In this document: positions 1 to 6,788 of the stretch, piece by piece
How positions within the stretch are numbered: the stretch's first letter is position 1
Layout: every line of letters begins with the position of its first letter
NCBI GenBank assembly: GCA_032229885.1
Contig: JAVYAJ010000126.1
Location: 1 to 35,814, forward strand
Reading direction: 5' to 3'
Origin: Anammoximicrobium sp032229885
Lineage (GTDB): Bacteria > Planctomycetota > Planctomycetia > Pirellulales > Pirellulaceae
DNA: 35,814 nucleotides
Made by a program: the position numbers and the translations under genes
Notes under the pieces: generated by a model
Told to the model about the DNA's origin: nothing
Database searches by the model: none
The model's input: the letters and a program-made list of their open reading frames with translations, nothing else

Positions 1-545
1 GCAGTGCGACACCGTTCAATTTCGGCTGCATGATCACCGGCGCCTCGCCGAAGATCACGGGCATCGAGAATTTCGACTCGAAGATCCAGTGCGAAGATCT
101 GTTCAACGTCCTGCGCAAGCACGGGATGTCGGGTGGAGGATTCGGTAGAAAGGGATACACGGGCGATCGGTTGCTGGGACGCTATGCCGACTTTCGCGTG
201 TTGGACAAGGAAACAGACGCCGATGTGCTGGCCGGTCTGATGGAGATCGTCGATCAGAAGAAGCCCGAGTTCATCATCGTGCAGTATGGCGAGACCGATA
301 ACGTGTTTCACGCGCACGGGCCGTTCTCGCCGCAGGCGGCTGACGCCTGTGCCGACGCCGACGCCTGGCTGGCCCAGATCGTTCCCTGGTTGCGGGTTCG
401 CGGCTATGGGGTGATCATCACGGCCGACCATGGCCAGCACGAGTACAAACGCAAGGACGGGACCATCGGCGGCGCCCACGGGTCCGACAGCGATCTGGAT
501 TGCCTGGTTCCGTTGGTCTGGCTGCCCGCGGACGCGCCGCGTTGA
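1..545 (+). CDS. Alkaline phosphatase superfamily phosphodiesterase/pyrophosphatase, 3' part
   Basis: The reading frame is open through the left edge (first full codon at 3), so the gene is truncated at its 5' end and the ATG at 30 is probably internal. The visible 180 or so residues look like the C-terminal half of the type I phosphodiesterase/nucleotide pyrophosphatase and alkaline phosphatase superfamily. The sequence VQYGETDNVFHAHGP fits the metal-binding D...H segment, TADHGQHEY fits the second DHG metal site, and GGAHGSD supplies the last metal-binding histidine. Such enzymes hydrolyse phosphate mono- or diesters with two divalent metals. The substrate cannot be told from this part, and no signal peptide can be judged. 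It ends in TGA just before a spacer; the next gene is on the other strand, so its operon partners would lie to the left. Confidence 0.75.
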   Translation, partial: SATPFNFGCMITGASPKITGIENFDSKIQCEDLFNVLRKHGMSGGGFGRKGYTGDRLLGRYADFRVLDKETDADVLAGLMEIVDQKKPEFIIVQYGETDNVFHAHGPFSPQAADACADADAWLAQIVPWLRVRGYGVIITADHGQHEYKRKDGTIGGAHGSDSDLDCLVPLVWLPADAPR

Positions 546-742
546 GTGAGAGCGAAAGGGGTAGTTGGGCCGCGGGCGGGATGGCGTGCGGGCCATCTGG
601 TCCGCGCCATCCCCGTGCGCGTGCTATCGGTATAGGCTGATGCGGCAGGATGCCGTATCCACGAATGGCGCCCCCGCGTGGGCTATCGGCCATCTGCTGC
701 GCGCCACGAAATGTCGAACCGTGCGGCATCAGATCCCGGATT

Positions 743-1153
743 CTACGGGTCGTCCTTCGGACGTTTCCCGCGGCGAGCGCAGCCCGGTCCGGCGCGTCGT
801 CGTTGTTGCCGGCGGGCGCAACCCGGCAGGCCATAGCGTTCCTGGTCCAAGGCCCCAGCCCGGAACGTCTGCAAGACTTCCTCGACGCACCCACAGACCT
901 TCGGGATGACCTGAATGCCGGCCCCCTGAAGCACCACTTCCAAAGTTCGAGAAATCGCGCCGCAGATCATGGTAGTCACGCCCCACTGCCGCAGTTGGCT
1001 CGCGCGACCGACCGGGTCGGACCCCGAAGGCATCATCTCGAATTCGTCCCTGCGGACTTCCAGATTGTCGACGATCTCGACGACCAGGAAACGTCGGGCC
1101 TCGTCGCAGACCGGCGATACGCGGGACTGCCAATGCGGGATTGCGAGCTTCAT
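743..1153 (-). CDS. NifX/NifB-type dinitrogenase iron-molybdenum cofactor family protein
   Basis: A 136-residue protein starting MKLAIPHWQSRVSPVCDEA, the usual opening of the small NifX/NifB-C-terminal fold that carries Fe-S or Mo-containing clusters. The middle has the family's GVTTMICGAISR step and the end AGIQVIPKVCGCVEEVL. I place the start at this methionine because the family begins here; an in-frame ATG 21 bases upstream adds unrelated residues. Cysteines in VCGCVEE and a basic Cys-containing tail (PGCARRQQRRR) could take part in cluster binding. It lies 462 bases downstream of the sigma-54 activator on the same strand, and two more members of the family sit at the right end of the window (32298-32633 and 34744-35106). 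The exact cluster or client is unknown. Confidence 0.8.
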   Translation of the reverse strand: MKLAIPHWQSRVSPVCDEARRFLVVEIVDNLEVRRDEFEMMPSGSDPVGRASQLRQWGVTTMICGAISRTLEVVLQGAGIQVIPKVCGCVEEVLQTFRAGALDQERYGLPGCARRQQRRRAGPGCARRGKRPKDDP

Positions 1154-1615
1154 GCTCGTACCCGTCCCGCACATGGTGCGCCAAAACGCGCGGACTTCGG
1201 TCGAGCACCGGTGGATCGCGGCATTTTACCGCGAGAACCTTCTTCGAGTCGTTGGCCCAAGTGCTCGAAAAGGGCAGCGCCAACAGGTGTTTCCGGCGGA
1301 ACGACGACGATTCAACGGAATACCGTTTGCGAAAAAACGGGCTAAACTCTCGCGATCTTCCGATGACCAGCGCCGCTCGGAGACATGTGAACAAGGCAAT
1401 TCGCCAGATCCACGCTTCGCTCCGAGTCTGGCGTTTTGCCCAGCTCGGAACACGCGACCCGCAAACGAACGGCGCCAGCATGCAGTGCGCCGATAAAGGG
1501 GGGCGATCCGAGGCTTGTCGCACACTGGCGTCGGTTCGTGCGATTGAACGGATGAGGTTGCCGCCCCCCTCCGACCATCGGCTGGCCGGCTGGATTATCC
1601 CCGAGAGGGCGGCGC
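1154..1615 (-). other. Spacer between sigma-54 activator and NifX-type gene
   Basis: No protein of recognisable family is encoded on either strand. A 6-bp hairpin (CCGTTT at 1323-1328, AAACGG at 1335-1340) is too weak to call a terminator. Two GG-N10-GC matches to the sigma-54 pattern read on the minus strand, at 1169-1183 (TGGCGCACCATGTGC) and 1478-1491. The first is only 16 bases from the ATG, so it would leave almost no leader; the second is a poor match. Neither is convincing. Confidence 0.4.
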
Positions 1616-2977
1616 TCAGTTTAGATTGCTGGGCTTGCCAGCAGGGACGTCGATTCCGAGAGCTTTGATCTTTCGATGGAGCGTGCTCGGATCGATGCCC
1701 AACTGGCGGGCTGCGCGAGTCCGGTTGCCTGCGTGTCGGCAGAGCGCGTCCCGGATCAAATACTGCTCGGCTGCGGCCAACGTCAGGCCGCTCAGTTTCG
1801 GCAGCGCGGCGTCCGCGTCGCCGCTGCGCAAATGGGGCGGCAGGTGCGACATCTGGATCAACCCCGAGCGTCCCAGAACGAAGGCGTGCTCGATCACATT
1901 CTCCAACTCGCGCACGTTTCCCGGAAAGTCGTATTCCATCAGCCGGGCTAGCACATCCTCCTCCACTCCCACGATGTCCTTGCCCTGGATCCGATTGAAT
2001 TTGGCGATGAAATGCTCGATCAACAGCGGAATATCGTCTCGTCGCTCACACAGTCGTGGCAGGCCGATTCGGATAACATGGATCCGATAAAACAAGTCCT
2101 CGCGGAACTTGCCGGCCTGGACGAGTTGGCTCAAATCCTGGTGCGTGGCGGCCAGCACGCGAACGTCGATGGTCATCGGCTGGACCGATCCCAACGGTTC
2201 GTATACCCGCTCCTGCAAGACTCGCAACAGACGGGTTTGCATGGCCGGCGAGATGTCGCCGATTTCATCCAAGAAGATCGTCCCGCCCGCAGCCAGGGCG
2301 AATCGCCCCGGCTTGTCTCGTCGAGCGTCGGTAAACGCGCCCGCTTTGTACCCGAACAGTTCGGATTCCAGCAGGGTATCCGGCAAGGCTCCGCAGTTGA
2401 GCGCCACAAAAGGCCCGCCCTTGCGCGGCGACAACGAGTGAATGGCACGGGCCACCAATTCCTTGCCGGTCCCGCTGGCGCCCTCGATCAGCACCGTGCT
2501 GTCGCTGGCCGCCACCAACGGCACGAGCTGGAACACTCGCCGCATGGCCAGGCTGCGGCCGACGATATCCGCAAAGCTATGGGCGCTCTCGAGCTCCTTG
2601 CGCAAATCTTCGACCAAGCTCAGATCGCGGAACGCCTCGACGCCGCCGACGATGTTGCCGCGCCGGTCCTTGATGACCGCCGTCGAGATGCTGATCGGAA
2701 TCCGCCGGCCCTTCACTCCCACTACGTAGATCGCCTTGTTCACCACCGGACGCCCCGTGGCCAGCGTCTCGCGCAGCGCACACGAAGCTTCGCAGATGCT
2801 GGCGCGGAATACCTCGCAACAGAGGCGTCCCAGCGCTTCACGCCGTTTGACGCCCGTGATTCGCTCGGCGGCGCGGTTGAACGAAGTGATCTTCCAGTCG
2901 CGATCGACGGTGAATACCCCATCGTTGATCGAATCGAGGATGACAGCGTGAAATTCGTCCGGCTGCAGCGAGGTCAT
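1616..2977 (-). CDS. Sigma-54-dependent transcriptional activator (PAS-AAA+-Fis HTH)
   Basis: A 453-residue bacterial enhancer-binding protein. Residues about 8-115 form a PAS sensor domain, 140-375 the AAA+ sigma-54 interaction domain, and about 395-450 a Fis-type helix-turn-helix. Walker A is GASGTGKE (166-173) and Walker B TIFLDE (233-238). The sigma-54 contacting loop reads GAFTDA (213-218) instead of the usual GAFTGA, a variant I recall in related activators. The PAS domain carries Cys53, Cys54, Cys62 and Cys66 (CCEVFRASICEASC), which could bind an Fe-S cluster or act as a redox switch. This architecture matches the activator of the Desulfovibrio orange-protein operons, and a NifX-type gene lies downstream. 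That the protein controls the cluster at 32298-35106 is inference. Confidence 0.92.
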   Translation of the reverse strand: MTSLQPDEFHAVILDSINDGVFTVDRDWKITSFNRAAERITGVKRREALGRLCCEVFRASICEASCALRETLATGRPVVNKAIYVVGVKGRRIPISISTAVIKDRRGNIVGGVEAFRDLSLVEDLRKELESAHSFADIVGRSLAMRRVFQLVPLVAASDSTVLIEGASGTGKELVARAIHSLSPRKGGPFVALNCGALPDTLLESELFGYKAGAFTDARRDKPGRFALAAGGTIFLDEIGDISPAMQTRLLRVLQERVYEPLGSVQPMTIDVRVLAATHQDLSQLVQAGKFREDLFYRIHVIRIGLPRLCERRDDIPLLIEHFIAKFNRIQGKDIVGVEEDVLARLMEYDFPGNVRELENVIEHAFVLGRSGLIQMSHLPPHLRSGDADAALPKLSGLTLAAAEQYLIRDALCRHAGNRTRAARQLGIDPSTLHRKIKALGIDVPAGKPSNLN

Positions 2978-3049
2978 CGGCTTGACTCGTTGAGCCGACG
3001 TGGCCTTCGACCGCGCCGCGTCGGCTGGGAATGACTCGTGACGATCTGC

Positions 3050-3078
3050 ATCCTGACGGATAACCTCCCGAATGTCAA
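3050..3078 (-). promoter_or_regulatory. Possible promoter of the sigma-54 activator gene
   Basis: Read on the minus strand, a perfect -35 TTGACA (3073-3078) is followed after 17 bases by CAGGAT (3050-3055), a poor -10. The position, about 70 bases upstream of the ATG at 2977, is sensible. The weak -10 fits a regulator kept at low level. Confidence 0.35.
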
Positions 3079-3133
3079 ACGCGCGAGACAGATCCCGCGG
3101 ACCGGTCCGGCATCGCCGATGCCCGACCCGACC

Positions 3134-3154
3134 GCCGTCCGCCGTCCGCCGTCC
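3134..3154. repeat. Three tandem copies of GCCGTCC
   Basis: Three exact 7-base units stand head to tail just upstream of the promoter at 3168. The array lies in the divergent spacer between the activator gene and the secreted-protein gene. It may be only a slippage-prone simple repeat. Confidence 0.7.
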
Positions 3155-3167
3155 GTGTGCGTCGCGA

Positions 3168-3197
3168 TTGACAGACGCGGCAATGTCGTGCTATATT
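3168..3197 (+). promoter_or_regulatory. Housekeeping (sigma-70 type) promoter
   Basis: TTGACA (3168-3173), an 18-base spacer and TATATT (3192-3197) make a near-consensus promoter. Transcription would begin near 3204, about 25 bases before the ATG at 3229. It is one of the two clearest promoters in the window. Confidence 0.7.
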
Positions 3198-3228
3198 GGC
3201 CGCGTGGATCAGCCGAGAGGTTATCGCC

Positions 3229-3642
3229 ATGTGTGGCCGTTGGCAAAGAACGATCGCGATCGCCATTGTGGCGCACTATCTGTGGATGGTCGTCGCTGCG
3301 CCCTCGGTCCATCATCACGACGTCGCCCACGTGCGCGGCGCGGCGACCATCCACGGTGAAGCGTGCTCGCATTGCCCGCCATCGCGACACGCGCACTGCG
3401 TTGTCGCCGTGGGCGACCAACCGACGGTTGGTGATCTGCACGTCGAGGTCGGCTGCGCAGACCTCGGGGGCGGCGACTGCTTTGTGTGCCGTGTCCTGGC
3501 TCAAAAGCACCTGACGCCCGTTGCGGCCAAGCATGTCTTCTGGGCTCGCTTGCCGCGTGATCTGGCGGTCGTCGAGCCTCGTCCGGCCGCGCGCTCGCTG
3601 CCACTGCCGTGGCACGTTCGCGCCCCTCCCTGCATCGCGTGA
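3229..3642 (+). CDS. Small His/Cys-rich secreted protein, function unknown
   Basis: A 137-residue protein of no family I can name. Residues about 8-25 (TIAIAIVAHYLWMVVAA) form a signal peptide or single membrane anchor. The rest is rich in histidine and cysteine: VHHHDVAHV, ACSHCPPSRHAHC, then a C-terminal CFVCRVLAQKH motif. These spaced Cys/His pairs suggest metal binding or disulfide formation outside the cytoplasm, but no catalytic motif is visible. The start is chosen by the signal peptide and by the strong promoter 30 bases upstream. It precedes the DUF1559 gene on the same strand by 267 bases, so the two may be expressed together. Confidence 0.65.
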   Translation: MCGRWQRTIAIAIVAHYLWMVVAAPSVHHHDVAHVRGAATIHGEACSHCPPSRHAHCVVAVGDQPTVGDLHVEVGCADLGGGDCFVCRVLAQKHLTPVAAKHVFWARLPRDLAVVEPRPAARSLPLPWHVRAPPCIA

Positions 3643-3909
3643 AGTCCATCGCGCGTCTTGTTTGATCTGTCCCGACATCGCGGCGCAGGCTTCGCGGTCT
3701 GGCGTTGCGGCTGTCGCTGGGCGGATTCTATCCGGAAAGTCTGGTAACCGTTCGCAGCGACCGTCTCGATGCTCGCGGGCGCCGCCCGCGACGGTTCGGC
3801 GGTCGGCCAAAGCGCCAACGATCGGTGAATGCTGCGGTCCGCGGCCCGCCCAGGGCGCTGCAGCCGGACCGATTCGCGCTCGTGAGCGGTGGGGAGGAGT
3901 TCTATCGCT

Positions 3910-4815
3910 ATGTTCAGACGTCAGCCTGGATTTACACTGGTCGAGTTGTTGGTGGTGATTGCCATTATCGGAATGCTTGTCGCTCTGCTGCTGCCGGCGA
4001 TCCAAGCGGCGCGCGAAACTGCCAGACGTGGTTCGTGCGCGAACAATCTGAAGCAAATCGGTCTCGGCCTGCAGATGTACCATGACACGTTCAGGCGTCT
4101 GCCGGCCGGCTGGCGGGCGCATGATCCGGCGACCGGCCAGCCGCATTGGTACGGCGAACCGGGTTGGTCCTGGGGCAGCGCGATCTTGCCGTACCTCGAG
4201 CAGGCGCCGACGGTCGCCAGCCGCATCCATGTTGAACTGCCGATCTCCGACCCGGCCAACGCCGAGGCTCGCGAGACGCCGCTCAAAGTCTATCGCTGTC
4301 CGAGTGATGTCGGCCCCGCCGCGTTTGCCCTGCCCGGCGGCGATCCCTATCTGGGCACGGCGGGCGGGTATGTGCCGTTGAGCCTCGCGATCGGCAACTA
4401 TATCGGCGTATTCGGCACCGTCGATTTCCACCTGGTGTGCGACCCTCCGCAGCCGTGTCAGGGAGACGGAACCTTCTTTTTGAACCGCGGCGTGCGGTTC
4501 GCCGACTTCACGGATGGCTTGAGCCAGACGTTGATCGTCGGCGAGCGATGCTCGCTGCTGGCGGCCTCGACTTGGGTGGGCGTGGTGACCGGCGGCGAAC
4601 ACGCGCCGGCCCGCGTCTGTGGCGTGGCTTTGGACCCGCCGAACGCCAAGGAGCATCCGGAACAGTATCTCCACAACTTCAGCAGCCTTCATCCAGCCGG
4701 AACCCAATTTCTGTCCGCCGACGGATCCGTGCATCTGGTCGTCGAAACGATCGATAAACAGATCTATCACGCCCTGTGCACGCGAGCCGCCGGAGACATC
4801 GTCGGCAATTTTTGA
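3910..4815 (+). CDS. DUF1559 protein with type IV prepilin leader
   Basis: A 301-residue member of the DUF1559 family, which is hugely expanded in planctomycetes. It starts with a short basic leader and a prepilin cleavage/methylation motif (G followed by FTLVELLVVIAIIG), then a hydrophobic helix to about residue 30. The globular DUF1559 domain follows, with family features such as ARRGSCANNLKQIGLGLQMYHD near the start and HPAGTQFLSADGSVH near residues 259-273. Cleaved by a prepilin peptidase, it would be exported as a pseudopilin-like surface protein; the function of the family is not settled. The start is fixed by a strong ribosome-binding site, GGGGAGGAG, at 3891-3899. It is the best single pointer to a planctomycete host. 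Confidence 0.93.
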   Translation: MFRRQPGFTLVELLVVIAIIGMLVALLLPAIQAARETARRGSCANNLKQIGLGLQMYHDTFRRLPAGWRAHDPATGQPHWYGEPGWSWGSAILPYLEQAPTVASRIHVELPISDPANAEARETPLKVYRCPSDVGPAAFALPGGDPYLGTAGGYVPLSLAIGNYIGVFGTVDFHLVCDPPQPCQGDGTFFLNRGVRFADFTDGLSQTLIVGERCSLLAASTWVGVVTGGEHAPARVCGVALDPPNAKEHPEQYLHNFSSLHPAGTQFLSADGSVHLVVETIDKQIYHALCTRAAGDIVGNF

Positions 4816-5136
4816 ATAGGCGGGCCCGCGGGCAAACACAACCGGTCGGACGCCAAGGCCCGCGCGCCGCGGACGGGCATCTGCGACGTTGCCCGTTCCG
4901 CGAACAGGCGCCGAAAGCGTATCCTCCCGTCGCCCAGGCGCGCACTGTGCCGAAGGCGTACGGTGGCGCCAGCCTGAGCCTCTCGTGGCCGCGGCATCCG
5001 GCCGCGCACCCTGGGCACGAGGCGTCGCCGACGGTCAAGGCTGCTGGTACGGCGCAGAACACGATTTATAATAGGCGGACACGAGCGTACTCGTCGCTCA
5101 AACGCGAGCGCGCGATTTCGAGGATTACGTTCCAAC
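4816..5136 (+). other. Spacer between DUF1559 gene and selC, with selC leader
   Basis: No coding region is recognisable on either strand. The only signal is the TATAAT at 5067-5072, listed separately. A GC-rich palindrome (GCGGGCCCGC) just after the DUF1559 stop has no T-run and is not called a terminator. Confidence 0.5.
5067..5072 (+). promoter_or_regulatory. Probable -10 box of the selC promoter
   Basis: A perfect TATAAT lies 64 bases before the mature tRNA start. The hexamer 17 bases further upstream (CTGGTA) is a poor -35. A transcript starting near 5079 would carry a leader of about 58 bases for removal by RNase P. Confidence 0.5.
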
Positions 5137-5233
5137 GGAGGCGACTGGCGGCCTGGTGGCGCCCCTGGTCTTCAAAATCAGTGTAGGGCCCGAGAGGGTT
5201 CTGGGTGGGTTCGATTCCCATTCGCCTCCGCCA
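5137..5233 (+). tRNA. selC: tRNA-Sec (anticodon TCA)
   Basis: A 97-base selenocysteine tRNA. The acceptor stem has 8 perfect pairs (GGAGGCGA at 5137-5144 with TCGCCTCC at 5222-5229), then discriminator G and an encoded CCA (5231-5233). The T-arm stem GTGGG/CCCAT flanks loop TTCGATT, giving the 8+5 acceptor-T geometry of bacterial tRNA-Sec. The anticodon stem CTGGT/ATCAG encloses loop CTTCAAA, whose anticodon TCA (5172-5174) reads UGA. A long variable arm is closed by GGGCCC and GGGTTC. The anticodon-loop and T-loop sequences closely resemble E. coli SelC. It means the organism inserts selenocysteine; selA, selB and selD are not in this window, and I see no selenoprotein gene beside it. The spurious antisense frame over it is listed among the rejected items. 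Confidence 0.95.
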
Positions 5234-5429
5234 TTTTTCTACGGTCGTCTCGGTCGGTGGCGGTTGTCGTGCCAGCGTTGTAGCCATCCGCGCAGGGGGA
5301 CGCCCAAGGCACTAGCCAGAGACAAGATGGTTGCACCCGATCGCCAGCGGTCGAGTATCTCGTGCGCAGGCAAAAAACGCCTCGCAGACTTCCGATTCAG
5401 CGCGACCAAGGCGCGCGAAGTGTAACATC

Positions 5430-6788
5430 ATGGTTCAACACCCTCTGGCCGATCTCGCGCAGACACGCCGCGCTGTGATCGGCGCACGGACCGCGTTGTG
5501 TCGCGAGGGTTGGTACTGGCTGTTGCTGTTGCTTGTCGCGCTGACGTGGGCTTTGTTGCGCGAAAACAACCTGCTGCTGTTCGTCGCCGGGTTGATGACA
5601 GGGGCGTTGCTGATCAACTGGCGGCTGTCGAAAGGCCTGCTGCGTCGGATGGAGGTCCGCCATCGGATCGCGGGCCGCCCGACGGCGGGGCGGTGGATCG
5701 AGGTCGAAGTCGAAATCGTCAACCGCTCGCCGCGGCTGCCCGGCTGGGCGGTCGCCGTCGAGGATTGCGTCGCGCCGGACTCGCGCGCGCCGCGGGCGGC
5801 AGCGCAGGCTGCGCCGCTGCGTCCCCAGCTCGTGTTTGCCTACATTCCGTCAGGCGGGCGTCGCCGCCTGACGTACCGATTGCGTCTGCCGGTGCGGGGC
5901 CCGTATACGCTCGGTCCGTGCCGTTTGTCCACGCGATATCCACTGGGCCTGGTCCGGCGCACGCTTTGGCTGGATGTCGACCAACGTCTGCTGGTTCTCC
6001 CGCGGCTGGGGCAACTGCGAAAGGCTTGGCGGCGCGACAGCCCGCCGACGCCCTGCGGAGCGCGCGGCGCGCGGCGTCCGGGCGCCGTGCCGGGCGACGT
6101 GTTCGCGGTCCGCGAGTGGCAGCCGGGCGACAGCGTCCGCTGGGTGGATTGGCGCAGCACGGCCCGTCATGGACAGTTGATCGTTCGGCAATTCGAACAG
6201 CCCGGCGAACAGCGGTTGGCCGTGCTGCTGGATCTCTGGCAGCCCGCGCTGCCGACGTCGGCCGACGCCTGGCGCATCGAGTTGGCGGTCAGTTTTGCCG
6301 GGACCTTGCTGGACGATTTCCGAGCCCGCCGCGGGGCGGCGTTGTTGGCGATCGCCGCGGCGCAACCGGTGTGTCTGGCGGGCCGCACGGGCGGCCCGTT
6401 TTCGCGCGAGGCGCTGACGGCGCTGGCCTTGGCGACGGCCTGCCCGGCGCCGCCGCTGGCGACGGCATGGTCGGACTTGCGAGAGCGGCTGGGTTTGTCC
6501 GGCGAGCTGGTCGTGATCAGCACGCGGCCCGACATCGAACGCGCCTTGGCGGACCTGAGACGCGGCGCATGGTCCGCGAGTGCGGCCGCGACGCGGCCCG
6601 CGGCCGGATTCACCGACATATCCGGTCTGCGTCAGCGAACGATCCGGGTCGATGGCGACGGCGCGAGGTTGGCCGAGTTCTTTCGCTGGGAAGACTCCGC
6701 CGAGGGACCGATCGCGGCGACCCCAGGGCGTCCCGACGCGGTGGCGGATTTTCCGCCCGTCAAGTTCGCGGCGGAGGGCAGCGGATGA
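5430..6788 (+). CDS. DUF58 domain-containing membrane protein
   Basis: A 452-residue protein. Two hydrophobic segments at about residues 28-60 anchor it in the membrane, followed by a beta-rich region and the DUF58 domain. The family hallmark is near residue 223: GDVFAVREWQPGDSVRWVDW, followed by RSTARHGQLIVRQFE. DUF58 proteins are usually encoded with a MoxR ATPase and a transglutaminase-like protein and may help assemble or activate envelope proteins; their biochemical role is unproven. The chosen ATG is where the sequence starts to resemble the family; an ATG 99 bases upstream would add a basic stretch unlike it. Its stop overlaps the start of the transglutaminase gene (ATGA), so the two are translationally coupled. 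No MoxR gene is visible nearby, which is less usual. Confidence 0.9.
   Translation: MVQHPLADLAQTRRAVIGARTALCREGWYWLLLLLVALTWALLRENNLLLFVAGLMTGALLINWRLSKGLLRRMEVRHRIAGRPTAGRWIEVEVEIVNRSPRLPGWAVAVEDCVAPDSRAPRAAAQAAPLRPQLVFAYIPSGGRRRLTYRLRLPVRGPYTLGPCRLSTRYPLGLVRRTLWLDVDQRLLVLPRLGQLRKAWRRDSPPTPCGARGARRPGAVPGDVFAVREWQPGDSVRWVDWRSTARHGQLIVRQFEQPGEQRLAVLLDLWQPALPTSADAWRIELAVSFAGTLLDDFRARRGAALLAIAAAQPVCLAGRTGGPFSREALTALALATACPAPPLATAWSDLRERLGLSGELVVISTRPDIERALADLRRGAWSASAAATRPAAGFTDISGLRQRTIRVDGDGARLAEFFRWEDSAEGPIAATPGRPDAVADFPPVKFAAEGSG

Noticed and set aside
1169..1183. Sigma-54-like TGGCGCACCATGTGC before the left NifX-type gene
   Set aside because: The predicted start would fall about 4 bases before the ATG, leaving no room for a ribosome-binding site; GC-rich DNA gives such matches by chance.
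2974..4839. 621-codon minus-strand open frame
   Set aside because: It is a shadow of the DUF1559 gene and the secreted-protein gene, with no domain and with composition of antisense GC-rich DNA.
5066..5287. Minus-strand open frame of 73 codons across the tRNA-Sec gene
   Set aside because: It is the antisense translation of the tRNA (the RRRMGIEPT string is a common artefact of tRNA genes) and has no ribosome-binding site.
5498..6784. 5' extension of the transglutaminase frame for over 1,200 bases
   Set aside because: The extension overlaps the whole DUF58 gene in another frame and reads as Arg/Ala/Gly-rich shadow; the true start is the ATGA overlap at 6785.
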